Assembly: GCA_030267565.1 (NCBI GenBank)
Contig: BRXU01000005.1
Span: 1,886,001 to 1,950,000 of the forward strand
From: Pleodorina starrii
Taxonomy: Eukaryota; Chlorophyta; Chlorophyceae; Chlamydomonadales; Volvocaceae
DNA: 64,000 nt
Reading direction: 5' to 3'
Part shown: one piece after another, positions 1 to 10,951 of the stretch
Layout: every line of letters begins with the position of its first letter
Position numbering within the stretch: the stretch's first letter is position 1
Translations under genes and position numbers: made by a program
The notes under the pieces: model-generated
What the model was told of the DNA's origin: nothing
The model's input: only the letters and a program-made list of their open reading frames with translations
Database searches by the model: none

Positions 1-2232
1 CCATCCCTGAACGCATTCGCTGATTCATGCGTCATCAACTGATCGGCGTGTGTCGCCTTCCCTCCCGTCCCTCCCTCCGGCCCTACAGGCGAGCCCGCGG
101 GGGTGTACCGACCGCCCCGGATGAACCCCACTTCGATGGAGTTGGACGAGCAGCGGGCAGCAGGCGGCAGGCTGTCATCTCAGGAGCAGCGGCGGCTCAA
201 GGAGCTCCAGGCCAGGTGGGGTGGGGCGGTGGGTGCCTGTGGGGTGCGAGGGTGCATGTGCGCCTGTGGTTGGGTGCGTGTGTGGGTGGGTGTGCGCTTG
301 TGCGTGTGTATGTGTGTGTGTGACTGGTGGATGACGTGTCCCTCCCTCGTCACCTGGATGACGTGTCCCCGTGTCCCCAGGGCCAAGCGGAGCGACACGA
401 TGCGCGCTCTCGCCGCGGAGCTGGCGGGTGCCCCCGAGGAGGAGCGGGCGCAGGTGGCGGGGATGGACTCGGTGGCTGCACTGCGCACTCGGGCCAAGTT
501 GGAGGCGCGGGCGGCGGTGGAGGAGGACATGTTTATCCGGGTGCCGCTGTCCAAGGACGAAGCCAAGAAGCTGCGACAGCAGCGGCGCGCGGGCATGAGC
601 GGCGCAGGTGGGGCGCAGCGGAGGAGGAGGGGAGGGGCAGGGGAAAGGCGGGCGGGGGAAGTAGGCGGTGGGTGGGGGTGGGAGGTAGTCGAGGGGTCGG
701 TTGGAGCACACCGTTTCCTTCCGCGTTCGTCCTCATCCTCGCCCTCCTCATACTCAATACTCGTGGACTACGCCCTCCTCGCCCTCCTCGCCCTTCTCAT
801 CCTGGTGGACTTCCAGGGCTTTTGGAGGACTTCGGAGACGAGGTGGCGGACCTGGTCGACATGACCCGTGGGTCGGCAGGCGCCGCCGGCGCCGCCGCGG
901 CGCGCGGCAACGCCCTCAATGACCTCTTTGCGCGCCAAAAGGTCTCTCAGCGCTTTGGCACCGAACACCCGTCGCTGTCGAAGCGGCCCCACGGCGGCGA
1001 CGAGGACTTGCCGCTACGCGAGCCCCTCCACGAGCGACGAGCCAAGTTCGATGCGGCGGCGGCGCGTCGCGCCGCCAAGGCGGGCGACGACGACGAGTTC
1101 GACGGCGGCGAGGAGTACGACCTGGGCGGCGGCGCCAAGGGCGCGCGGAAGCGGCGGGCTGGCGGCGAGGAGGACGAGTTTTACGCTCAGGCCAAGGTAC
1201 GGTACGGGGCGCGGTGCGCGGCGGCAGCAGCTCTGGCGGGCCTCATCAGGGTTAACCCTCAGGGCTGCTTGAGTGTGCTGGTGTTTTGTCTCCCCGGGGT
1301 GTGTCTGATTTTTGTGGTGTATTACCAACATGTACCGTAACACCATGGATTGCTGCGTGCGCGCGCGTTCGCCCGTTTCCAGTCGCCGTGTCGATCGTTT
1401 TTTTCTCGGAGCAGGTATCTAAAAGTGGATGAAGATGTGATGATGGCTGTCTGTCACCTTGTCGGTATCCAGCAGCGCCCCAGCAGCTCCGATAATAGGG
1501 TACGAATGATTCGTACAAGCTCTCGACTCCGCCTTGTCCGTGATCCGTGGTCGTGGCCTTTTGTGGTATCGCGTAGGCCGACGCCACGGCGCGCAAGAAG
1601 ACGCGAGCGGAGACGCACCGCGCGCCCGCGCTGGCGCCGCCGGCTCCCGACCCCACCACCGCCTCGGCGCGCGGCATCACGGACGAGATTCAGCGCAACC
1701 GCGGCCTGACGCCGCACCGACGACGCGACCAGAAGAACCCGCGCAAGAAGAACAGGTGTGTGTGTGTGTGTAAGAGGGAGAGGGAGGCAGGGAGGGCGCG
1801 CACGCACATGTGCCGCCTCGGCGGGTTGCAGCAGATAGCGCTTGGCGGTTGCGTGATGGGTGGGGGGTTGTCGTCGCCTTCGGGGCTGCACGGCTTTTGG
1901 CTGTGGCTGGCTTGCGCGCCCCTACTGCCTATCCGCCCTGCCCTGCATTGCCCTCCTCTGCTCGTTAGCTGGGCGGCTGCGCGACACGTCTGCGGAACTG
2001 TGGGGTGGTGGCGGCGGCGAAAATATATTTCAAACTCCCAAAGTCAACCGAAGCTGAAACCCCTTGTGTGGCTGGCCCTTGTGCGTTGCGCGCCTCCCGC
2101 AGGATGAAGTTCGAGAAGGCCATGGTTCGCGTCAAGGGTGCCGTACAGCCCGTACGGAAACCCGAGGCGGTGGCGTACGGCGGCGAGGCAACGGGTATCA
2201 AGGCAAAGGTCGCCAAGAGCCGGCGCCTGTGA
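1..2232 (+). CDS. SAS10: SAS10/UTP3 homologue, small-subunit processome protein (5' partial)
   Basis: Sas10/Utp3 belongs to the nucleolar U3 snoRNP/small-subunit processome that matures 18S rRNA. I read exons ~89-215, 381-607, 817-1196, 1577-1755 and 2103-2232 (stop TGA 2230-2232). All introns are GT-AG and every junction keeps phase. The family signature is the C-terminal Sas10 domain: a segment reading RGITDEIQRNRGLTPHRR in the fourth exon, then a basic stretch running across the last intron and a final segment reading YGGEATGIKAKVAKS. Upstream are charged, Lys/Arg/Glu-rich segments (VPLSKDEAKKLRQQ; EEDEFYAQAK), as usual for this family. The 5' end lies outside the window: base 89 follows a CCCTACAG acceptor and no initiator is evident. 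The first exon is therefore probably internal and bases 1-88 intronic. A TGTAA word at 2549 could be the poly(A) signal. Identity is strong; the exact 5' border is not. Confidence 0.9.
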
Positions 2233-3720
2233 AGTGCCTGACGTGCCGCAGGGGCTTGGGGGTTGGGGGGCCCGAGCGCCAGAGCTTGGGCTTGGGCTTG
2301 GGCGCGCTTTGCCCGTAGCGGGGGCCGGGGGGTCACGTCTCTTTTATTTTCCTGCAGGGCGAGGGAAAGGACACCCAAACGGTTTTTGGGCGTGTCCTGC
2401 AAGAGGCGGTTGTCGTGGTGGTGGGGGTGTGTGTGCGTTCCTGCAGGAGAATGGCCTTTGCCTGGGCGCCTGCGTCTTCTTTGCTTTGCAGCTCTGCAGG
2501 GGGCCTGGGTATTGTGGCTCTTTGCAAAAGACGGTGTTGGGACGAGGCTGTAAAACGGCAGTTTTTGTTGTTTCATCGGCCTTTACTCACGGAGAAGGAA
2601 TGCTGCACGCACGCCGATGGCCGCCTCTACAACTTCGCGGACCTGGCTCCACCCTGCTCCACGAAGCATGCAGACTATATGTCACCTTCCTAAAAATGAC
2701 ACGTGCAATCAATCTGCAAATGCTGACGGCAGCAGCGCCCGCGAGGAATCCGTGGAATTCGTTCAGCGTGTACAGAAAGTGCAGGGTACCGTATCGTCCC
2801 GAAACGCATCTGTTGACGGAGCCACTCACTGATTTAGTTACATCGTCAAATTGCACCTTTGCTACTTACAAGGCGCTCATCTGAAAAGATCTGCTGCAAC
2901 CGTGCCTGTATGGTGAACCCTGGCGAACATTTGTTCCTGCACGCGACAGTTGATTTTCAGCGACGGAACTAGCTGGAGGTAGATGGTACCCAACCGCCCT
3001 ACTCCATACACGTTCTTCCACTTCGGAGTCTATCTGTCCGCGTGTCCGGGTAGTCGCAACATCCACAAGATCTACAATGCATGCAAACAATTATGACGTA
3101 TAAGCTCAATAATTGAAGTTATAGATGTTGTAACGTGACACAGCGTGCAAGCGGAAGTTACTGGTTGGTTGTGTCGATCCTTGTCGGTTGGGACGCGCCA
3201 GCTAGTTTGACGCTTCGATCGCAAGTTCGCAACTATGCAAGTGATCTGTCGCAGGATAGAATTATGTCCCGACCGGTTAGAGAAGCGACTGCCTACGCTT
3301 TTGGAACTGGGGAGAAGCTGGAGGCAAGGATTAGCTTCGCGCGTTCTCTTCGCCCACCCTCCATGCAGGACCATCATCATCAGAAAGGCTGCTTATACTG
3401 ACAAGAGCAATTCGATTAGCCCCTATGCCCCGATTGAGAATGTCATCTTTTAAAGATTACCTACTTGCCGGTTGCGGCAACTGTGGTCCTTGGGCACCTC
3501 GGTCATGGACGTGAAGCGGAGGCACGAAGAGACTTGCACGCGCACATAGAAGTAAATTCTCTTGATTTTCGCGGCCAGATCCCCTGACAGCTTGCTGACG
3601 TTGCTTGCGTAATGTGTATAACCAGTCCTGTACGGCAGCATGTTGTTTATGCAGGACCCGTTTCCGCTGACTTTATAGGTAGAACGGTGCCAGTTCGCCA
3701 ATTTATGAACATTACAGACC
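2233..3720. other. Intergenic: SAS10 3' region and upstream of next gene
   Basis: No supported gene. The first part is probably the SAS10 3' UTR (TGTAA at 2549). The rest has lower GC and only short unrelated open frames. It ends with AACATTACAGACC just before the ATG at 3721, so a 5'-UTR intron of the next gene is possible. Confidence 0.5.
2549..2553 (+). terminator. Putative poly(A) signal TGTAA (SAS10)
   Basis: The TGTAA pentamer, the common poly(A) signal of volvocine and related green algae, lies 317 bp after the SAS10 stop. It is a short word, so support is positional only. Confidence 0.35.
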
Positions 3721-5658
3721 ATGGATCTTCTTTTGTGCATCGTCGAGGCCAATGCGGCAGCGAAAGCTCTCGCTAGCGTCGCATCGCAGAGCTTGCATGC
3801 GGTAGAGGACTGCTCCTGCATTGTGGATTGCTGCACCAAGGTAATCCTTGTGCCATTGCCTTGTATAATAATGCATTTCTTGCGTTAGAATCGCTTGTCG
3901 TTGTATCTTCCTTCCACATGACTGCCGTTCGTCACCCCTCTCGTAAGACTGCTGCTTGTCCTGTCATGCACCTGCTGCTAGTTGCTTGACCTAGCAGAAG
4001 TCAAGTGGAAATTACAATTGGTAGCGTTCCTGTGTGCAGGGCCATGAAAACAGACTCACTTTAGCGCCCGACTTGTTATTGCCGCTGCCGCAGGTCCTGC
4101 CGGCTGCATGGTCAGTTTTTGAGGGCGCTGCTTCTATTTCGGAGGAGCTTATTCGCCAAGCGGTTGAGTGCGTGCAGGTGACCTTAAACCGACACGTGCT
4201 TTACCCGAAAGGCGAAAGCAGCGCATTCCTAAACCTTCTTCCCATTTCAACCGCTGTGTCACAGGGATGCAACGCATCTCTGGTGCAATTGCAAGCGGCC
4301 CTTGAGAGCCTCAATGGACACGACAGCGAGGGCGTCTTGGGTGTCCTGCTGGAGCACCCCGCCATGTGGCTGGACACGTACCGAGGCTTTCGTGGCCTCA
4401 CGGCTCAGCTGATAAGCGTTAGCTGCTTTGTCAGGTGCGTCAGTCGCCAATCAGCGCCGCGCACGTTGCATTTATGACCTATGCGAATTCCAAGCCTGGC
4501 AACCTTCAACCCTGCAACCAAACTTCACAGCCGCGACATGGACCTTTAATAAAGCCTTGCAAAGGAAACTCTTACAACAAATCCTGCAAACAAACCCTGC
4601 AAAAAAGCCCTGCAAAAAAACCCTACAAAAAACCCTACAAACGAAACTCCATCGCTGCTCGCCCTCCTCCATCCACCCGCAGAGAGGCCGCGCAGCGAGG
4701 CCAAGCCGACGACGCCGACGAGGCGCTGCAGGACTCGATCAAGGCGCTCATGGGCACATGCACGCGCGCGCGCGAGGCGGCGCACTTGATGGGACGAGAG
4801 CTGCCGGAGTTCGCCCGGGCAGCCGCCGCGGACGGGTGGTCGGCCGGGCGGCTGCGCCTCGCGCTTGACGGCGGCGCCGCGGCGGCGGTGGCGGCGGTGA
4901 CGGTAACGCTAAGGTCCGGGACGTCGTCTCCGTGCCGGCGGAGCGGCTGCGGTCAGGGCACCTGCGGATGCGGCGGCGGCGGCGTCGCCTCCGCCGAGGC
5001 GCCGGCGGCGGTTCTAGCTGCCGCGAGTGCCGCTCTGCAACAGCAGCAACAACAGCAGCCAGCGTCACAACAACAGCAGCAGCAGCGGATGGGTTTGTTG
5101 CAACGGATCGGCAAGGCGGCGGCCTGCAGCACCCCGCGGCGGCGCAGCAGCACCGGCAGCGGCTCCTCGGCGTCTCTGGATCGGTCCTTGGCCGGCCGCA
5201 TGGACGACGCCGCGTGCGCACTGATAACCAGGATTCAAGATCTGATCTTGTACGATAGCGAGGTTGACCACCTGGAGCAGGATCGGGCGTATCTGCTGCA
5301 GCGCGTTTCGCATCTGCTGGAGTTTTGCGACGGCGCCGACGGCGGCGGCGACGCCGCCGCCGCCGCGCAGTCGGCGGCCGCGTCGCTGGTTCAGAGTGAG
5401 GTGTTGTTGGCTGCTGTGGAGTCGAGACTGCGGGCGCTCGAGGAGCTCAGTGACACGGCATCTGGGAGCGAGGCGGCGGCGTGCAAGGAGGCGGGAGAGG
5501 CAGTGGCGCTGGTGTGCGCTGGCGGCGGCGGTCTGGTGACGTCGGGCCGATCGCCGGAGAAGGTGGACCGGCTCGTGGATCCAGAGGATCTGTACGACGA
5601 TGTACGGAAGCGCCGCCCAGGGCTTCGCTGGCTGCCGCTTTGCTTTGTGGGGGCCTAG
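3721..5658 (+). CDS. Unrecognised helical protein with Ala/Gly/Gln-rich middle
   Basis: I do not recognise this protein. The model is exon 1 3721-3840 (ATG in ACCATGG context), exon 2 from 4040 or 4094 to 4434, and exon 3 4683-5658 (stop TAG). Both exon-2 acceptors keep phase, giving about 496 or 478 residues. The 4435-4682 intron also keeps phase (AG|A, Arg). The N-terminal ~250 residues look all-helical, with Leu/Ala/Val spacing, and begin MDLLLCIVEANAAAKAL. This loosely resembles helical N-terminal adaptor bundles, but that is only an impression. The middle holds Gly/Ala runs and two CAG-encoded Gln runs (about 5037-5090). The C-terminal part is acidic and helical (ITRIQDLILYDSEVDHLEQD). 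No catalytic motif, signal peptide or membrane segment is evident. The presence of a gene is fairly well supported by splice-phase agreement; its function is unknown. Confidence 0.55.
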
Positions 5659-7702
5659 AAGGGAAAGGGAAAGGGCTGCGGTGCGGACGAGGGCGAGGGT
5701 CGACCGGCCGAGGGTGAGGGTTGGAGCTAGATTGTGGTTCTTGGGTCCGGTCTCCTGATTCGGCCTCCGCACAGGATTAATGGACGCTGCGCAAGGGGTT
5801 ATGTATGGCCTTGGGCGTATGTATGTACGTATGTGTGCCCGTATGTATGTATGTATCGGGACGGGACGGGAGCTCAAACTTTGCCTTTTTTGTTCGTCGG
5901 TGCTAACGGGGCGGAGGAGAGGCCTTGCCCTTGGAGGAAGGTCGTTACTGACGAGGGGCGACAGACAGTGATATCGGAGCGAGGAGGAGGAGCAGGCGGA
6001 GGAGGAGGAGGAGCGCTGAGAGAGGAGGGCGCGCATGTTTGTCGCACGGTTCGGCAAGCAACATGTACAGGCCCTTCGCGCGTGGGCCGCCCCCTTTTGA
6101 CTGTACGGGGACATGTAGAAGGGAAAGAGGCGGGGTGTTTCGTGTGTATGTGTGTGTGCTTTGCATTGGTCCTGCCGGCCTGCCTGGTCGCCTCGGTGTT
6201 GCGGATGTGAGCTGTGCGGGGATTCGGGTCCGAAGCGGGGCCCTCTTCCGGTCTGTTGCGCCGGATTGAGTGGCTTCCGTACACCGTACTCGACCATGGG
6301 GGTTTGCCGTACTTCGGATTCGAACTGGCGCAGTATTGGCGCGCCAGGTGGGCGTTGATGGTTTGGGAGGCCTTCGGGGGAAGATTCGATTTCGCTTTGC
6401 TGCATCACTGAAGACACCAAAGGGATCGCTATAACACTTCTCGATGGGAGTGTGCATTTCCCCATTGCTTGTCGGGCGTGTGATAGGTGCCGGGTTGCTG
6501 AGATGTCATAGGAACCTGAACTCTATCTGGGTTTTTGCATCCCCATCTGTCTACATTTACGTGTTGAAGGGTTGGGTTGCTGCCTTCATATCATCAGGAC
6601 TGGGCGAAGGAGCGCGGGCCGGCGAAATGGAAAGGCGGGGGACCGGCTTTACGTCGGGGGACGGGAGGCGGGGCCGGGAGCGCCAGTACGGCACGGTCAG
6701 TATGCGCTTGACGCCCCAGGCACTGAGGGGCTGTTTTGCCGTACCGTTCGTTTTGTGTGTCGTACTCTCATCGACCGCCTGACACACACTTCGGCGCCTA
6801 TTAATGGCGGTTTGTCGGTCCTCCCGGTCTCTGGCAGTCGACTTCTGTTGCACCATTGACGAATGATTAGAATTATTTGGGGAGGGGGCTTGTGTCATAT
6901 GAGGGCGTTTTGTCTGGGTACAGGGAGAGAGAGAGGTGTTGTGCTTTGCTGCGGCAAGCGAAAATGCTTTTTCCGCAAATAAGCTTGTTGTTGGCTTCTG
7001 ATGTGGCAGGGGCTTCTTCTCGACGTTGCATGGGTGGTCTTTTGGGGAGCCAACAACCAACAGGGTGTTTGGAACCTCCCTCGCTGCACCAGCAGCATTT
7101 TAGCGCTTGCACGCCACGTGACTTGGCCCTCTCTTCATAGTGCTAATTTGCTTTTTTTGCATGTCATATAATAGATGGCAGGTTGCTGCGGGTGCTTTGG
7201 CTTTTGCACGTGCACACGACACGCATGATTTGCTGCGCCTGACCAGGCCTGACGACATTTATAATGCCAGCTATCTTTTTTGTTCTTTATAGCTTTATTA
7301 TTGAGCGGTATGACCGTGCTCTGGGGCTTTCGGCGCCAGATGTGCTAATATCAACCCGCCGACGGTGTAACAAACTCTTGGCGACGCGTTTGTACAACCA
7401 AAGTGCGCCTAAAGGCAGACTTTGCCCCCGTGCTCCGCCCAGGCTGATTTGTTATTAGCGGCAACGCGCCAGTCACAGACGGCCACGTCAATACTCGAGT
7501 CGAGGTTCGCACACGGACTGGACGCAGCCCTCGACTCTCAACCCCCCAGCAGCCGCATTCACCCCACCCCACGTCCTTCCACCCCCAACCCGCTCCACCC
7601 CACAGCCAATCCGACAATCGGTCACAGCCAACGACCCCTCAGGCGAAAACTCTCGGGCCTCTCCGAACCCCGTGCCCATCCCCGCCTTCGCTGGTCTCGA
7701 CT
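5659..7702. other. Intergenic between convergent genes
   Basis: This holds the 3' regions of the (+) unrecognised gene and the (-) RanBPM-like gene. A TGTA/GTAT-rich simple repeat sits at about 5817-5857 and a GGA-rich run at about 5980-6018. A TGTAA word at 7366 (+) is the first poly(A)-like word I see after the 5658 stop, which would imply a long 3' UTR. No coding exon is supported. Confidence 0.5.
7366..7370 (+). terminator. Putative poly(A) signal TGTAA
   Basis: First TGTAA on the + strand that I find after the stop at 5658. The distance, about 1.7 kb, is long, so the assignment is weak. Confidence 0.2.
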
Positions 7703-10700
7703 TTATCGCGTCGTCGGCTTCGTCAGTGGCGGCCGCGCCGTCCCGTTGGGCTCCCCATCCGGCGGCATCGGCCACAGCTCCGCCCTCCAGTCCACCAGAA
7801 GCGCCTCCGGGCAGGCGTCGGCGGCCCCCAGCTCGTCCCACACTGCCGTACACTGGCAGTACAGGGCCTCCAGCGGCGACCGCGCCGGGTCCGCCGCCAC
7901 CGCCGCCGTCGCCGCTGCCGCTGCGCTAAACCCCGCCACGTCGTCGGCGCGGCCGGCGCCGCGCGCCACCACCTTGCCGCCACCGCCGTCGTGCCTCTCC
8001 CCCGCGCCCGTGTCGTCCAAAACCCGCAGCATCCCCAACCCGCGCGTGCAGGTATGGATTGCGCTCGCCACCACCTCCCCGCCGCCGCCCCTGAACCTGC
8101 CCGAGACGGCGGCGGCAGTGTCGCCGCCGCTGCTGCCGGCGGCGGCGGCGCTGGCAGCGCCGGCGGCGGCGGCGGCGGCGACGATGCTCGCCTCCACGCG
8201 CAACAGCTCCGCGTTCAGCTGCTCCGCGAGCGTGTCGTGGGCCGCCGGTCCTAGCAAGCGCGCAGCCGGAGCGACCCGCGGGTCGGTGTACGCCAGAAGC
8301 GACAGCGCCTCCTGCAGCTCCTGCAGGGGAAGCGCCGCCCTGGCGGCGGCGGTGCCGCCGCCAAACGTGTCCGCGATAGTGCACTGGCCGTCGTCGTCGC
8401 CGTCGGCGAGGGCGACAGCGGCGGCGCGGCGGCGCTCGTGCTCCCCATGGTACCGCAACATCGTCTCCGGCCTCGGCCAGTCGGAGGGCCCCTCGCCGTC
8501 GTCGTCGCTGTCGGTATCACCGTCGGCGCCGCGGCTGCTGACGCTTCCGCCGTTACAGCTGTCGCTGCTACCACCGCTGTCGCTGCTGCAGCCGCTGCTG
8601 CTGCTGCTGCTTGAGCTGTGCGGCGTTCGGCCGACCCGTGGGTCACGTGTGCCGACCCGTGGGCCATGCGTCGAGGCAGCGAAGCCGGGCGCGCTAAGCG
8701 CCATAGCCAATGCCGACGGCGGCGCCGGCACGGCTCGGCGGCGGCCCGCCACCGCCAGGCTGCCGTCGGGCGTCGCCGGCGCCGCGGCCTGGTTTCGGAT
8801 CCGCGTCGTCTGGTCCCGGAGCCGAATCTCATCCTCGACGTCGCTCGCTAGCGGCGACATCACGCGCGGCAGCTTCGCCCGGCGCTCCATCGGCGATGAC
8901 GACGCCCGCCCGCCGCCGCGACCCCGCGACGCAGGCCAGCCCTGGTCGAGCCGGTTGCCGTCGCCGCCGCCTCTGCCGCTGCCGCTGCCGCGGCCCCCGC
9001 CCCACGCACCCGCGCCCGCCAGTGCTGTCTCAGACGCCGGCGCCGCCAGGCAGGAAAAAAGCCCTGCGTTGCCGCTGGCCGTCGAAGGCCGCGACGGCGC
9101 CGTCGCCGGCCCTGACGGGCCCGCTGACGGGCCCCCGCCGAAGCCGGATCGCCTGCCGTGCGCGCGGCGGCGGCTATTCGCAGCCGTCGTCCCCACAGCA
9201 GCAGCAGCAGCGGTAGTCTCAGCCGCGGCAGCGGAAGGAGCGGCGGCTGCGGCGGCGGCAGCGGCCGGCGGCACTGCCGTCAGGTGCGACGGCGGCGGCG
9301 GCGGCCGGAGCCACGGGGTACTCGGCATCCACGCCGCTGAGCCCGACCCAGCCGCCGCCTGGCCTACGCGCATTGCGCCTCCTCCTGCGGCGGCGCCGGC
9401 GCCGGCGGCTGCGGCTGCGGCAATAGCGGGCTTGGCGGGATCGGCGGCGGCGGCGGCGGCGTAGTCAGGGGACGAGGGCCAGAGCGCCCGGGGGTCGCCC
9501 AGACCCAACATTAGCCACAGCTCCGTCGCCGTCGCCGCCGCCGTCGCCGCCTCGCCATTGCGCTCCAGCGCCGTCAGGATCTCCCGCTGCAGGCCCCATG
9601 CCGTACACTCTGGCGGCGGCGCCACCCTGCGCAGGTGACGGCGCGCGAACTCCAGCGCGGTGTACGGCGCCCCGCCGGCCACCAGGCCCAGGAACAGCTG
9701 CAGCCGCAGCCGCCAGTGGAGCAGCGGCGCCGCCGTCGCGCCGGCGATGGCCGTCACGCCGGCACCGCCGTCCGCGTTGATGCGTGGTGCCGTACAGAAC
9801 TGCCGTAGGGGCGACTTTTGCGGGCTTCCGCGGGCGCCACCGGCGGCCCGAGGCGCCGCTGTCGTGATGCGGGCGGCGGCGTCTGCCTCTTCGAAACCGT
9901 CGCCGTATAGTACGGCATCGCCGTCGTCGTCCTCCTCTTCGTCCTCCTCCTCGCTGTCGCTGTCGCTGTCGCCGTCGCCGCCGAAGTCGGCGTCGGCGCT
10001 GTTGCCGCCGCCGCCGCCGCCGACGCCGCACCAGAGGCAGCGCTCCGCGCAGTAGTGGCTCTCCAGGCGGTGCAGCGCCGACAGGATTCTCCCTGTACGG
10101 CAGTCCGGTCGCCCCCAAACGGAATTCGTTAGTCAATTGCGGTACTTCCCCGGATTCCTTGGTGCCGTCAGTGTCAACCAGGTGCCGTCAGTGGGTTGTC
10201 AGGGGGCTGTTTGTTCGACGGAGGAGCAGAGCGCGGCGCACGCACGCAAGCACACGGGGAGAATTACGTGAGGGCCGTGAAGGTCACCGACGGACCAAAT
10301 GGCACAAATGAAATCAAGGTACCGCCTCGCCAGTCGCCACGTCTCGCCACGTCTCGACTCGATGCCGGCACCCCGGCAACAGGACACGTCACCGCCGCGC
10401 GCTCAGTACGGCACACCCACCATCACGCACATCCCGCATGAGCCGCTGCCGGAGCGCCGCGCCCTCCAGCCGGCCACCCGCCACCAACCGCCCCACGGCG
10501 GCGGCGGCGGCGGCGGCGCCACCGCCGTCACCGCCGCCGCCACCGCGGCTGGCCTCGCGGGCCAGTACGGCTGCCGTACCCGCCAGGCCCTTGCAGAGCA
10601 GATGCTTCAGAACCAAACCCAACAGGAGGCCACCGCTGTCGCCGCCGCCGTCGCCGTCGCCGTCGTCACCGCCGTCCTCCCGTGCCGGCAGGCGCCCTTC

Positions 10701-10887
10701 CCGCCCTCCCCGACTCTTTCCGGGGCTGGAACGTGACGCGACGGTGGCATCGTTCTCGTTCCGGCCGCTGCCGCTGCCGCGAATTGTGATCTCCAGCGCT
10801 TCCGCGGCCATGCTGGGACCAGGCAGGTCCGTATCCATCGTCGCCCGCAGCCCAAGCCCAGCTGCCACGGAAGGGCCGGCAGGCGCA

Positions 10888-10951
<64 letters not shown>

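Noticed and set aside
2138..2884. 248-codon plus-strand open frame after SAS10
   Set aside because: It overlaps the SAS10 last exon in another frame and continues into probable 3' UTR; no recognisable motif.
6290..6370. tRNA-like T-loop word GTTCGAATCC on the minus strand
   Set aside because: The flanking bases do not form a T-stem, and no acceptor or D-arm partner is present.
7422..9464. 680-codon plus-strand open frame opposite the RanBPM-like last exon
   Set aside because: It is antisense to exons carrying clear CTLH and CRA motifs; GC-rich coding DNA leaves long open antisense frames. No motif on this strand.
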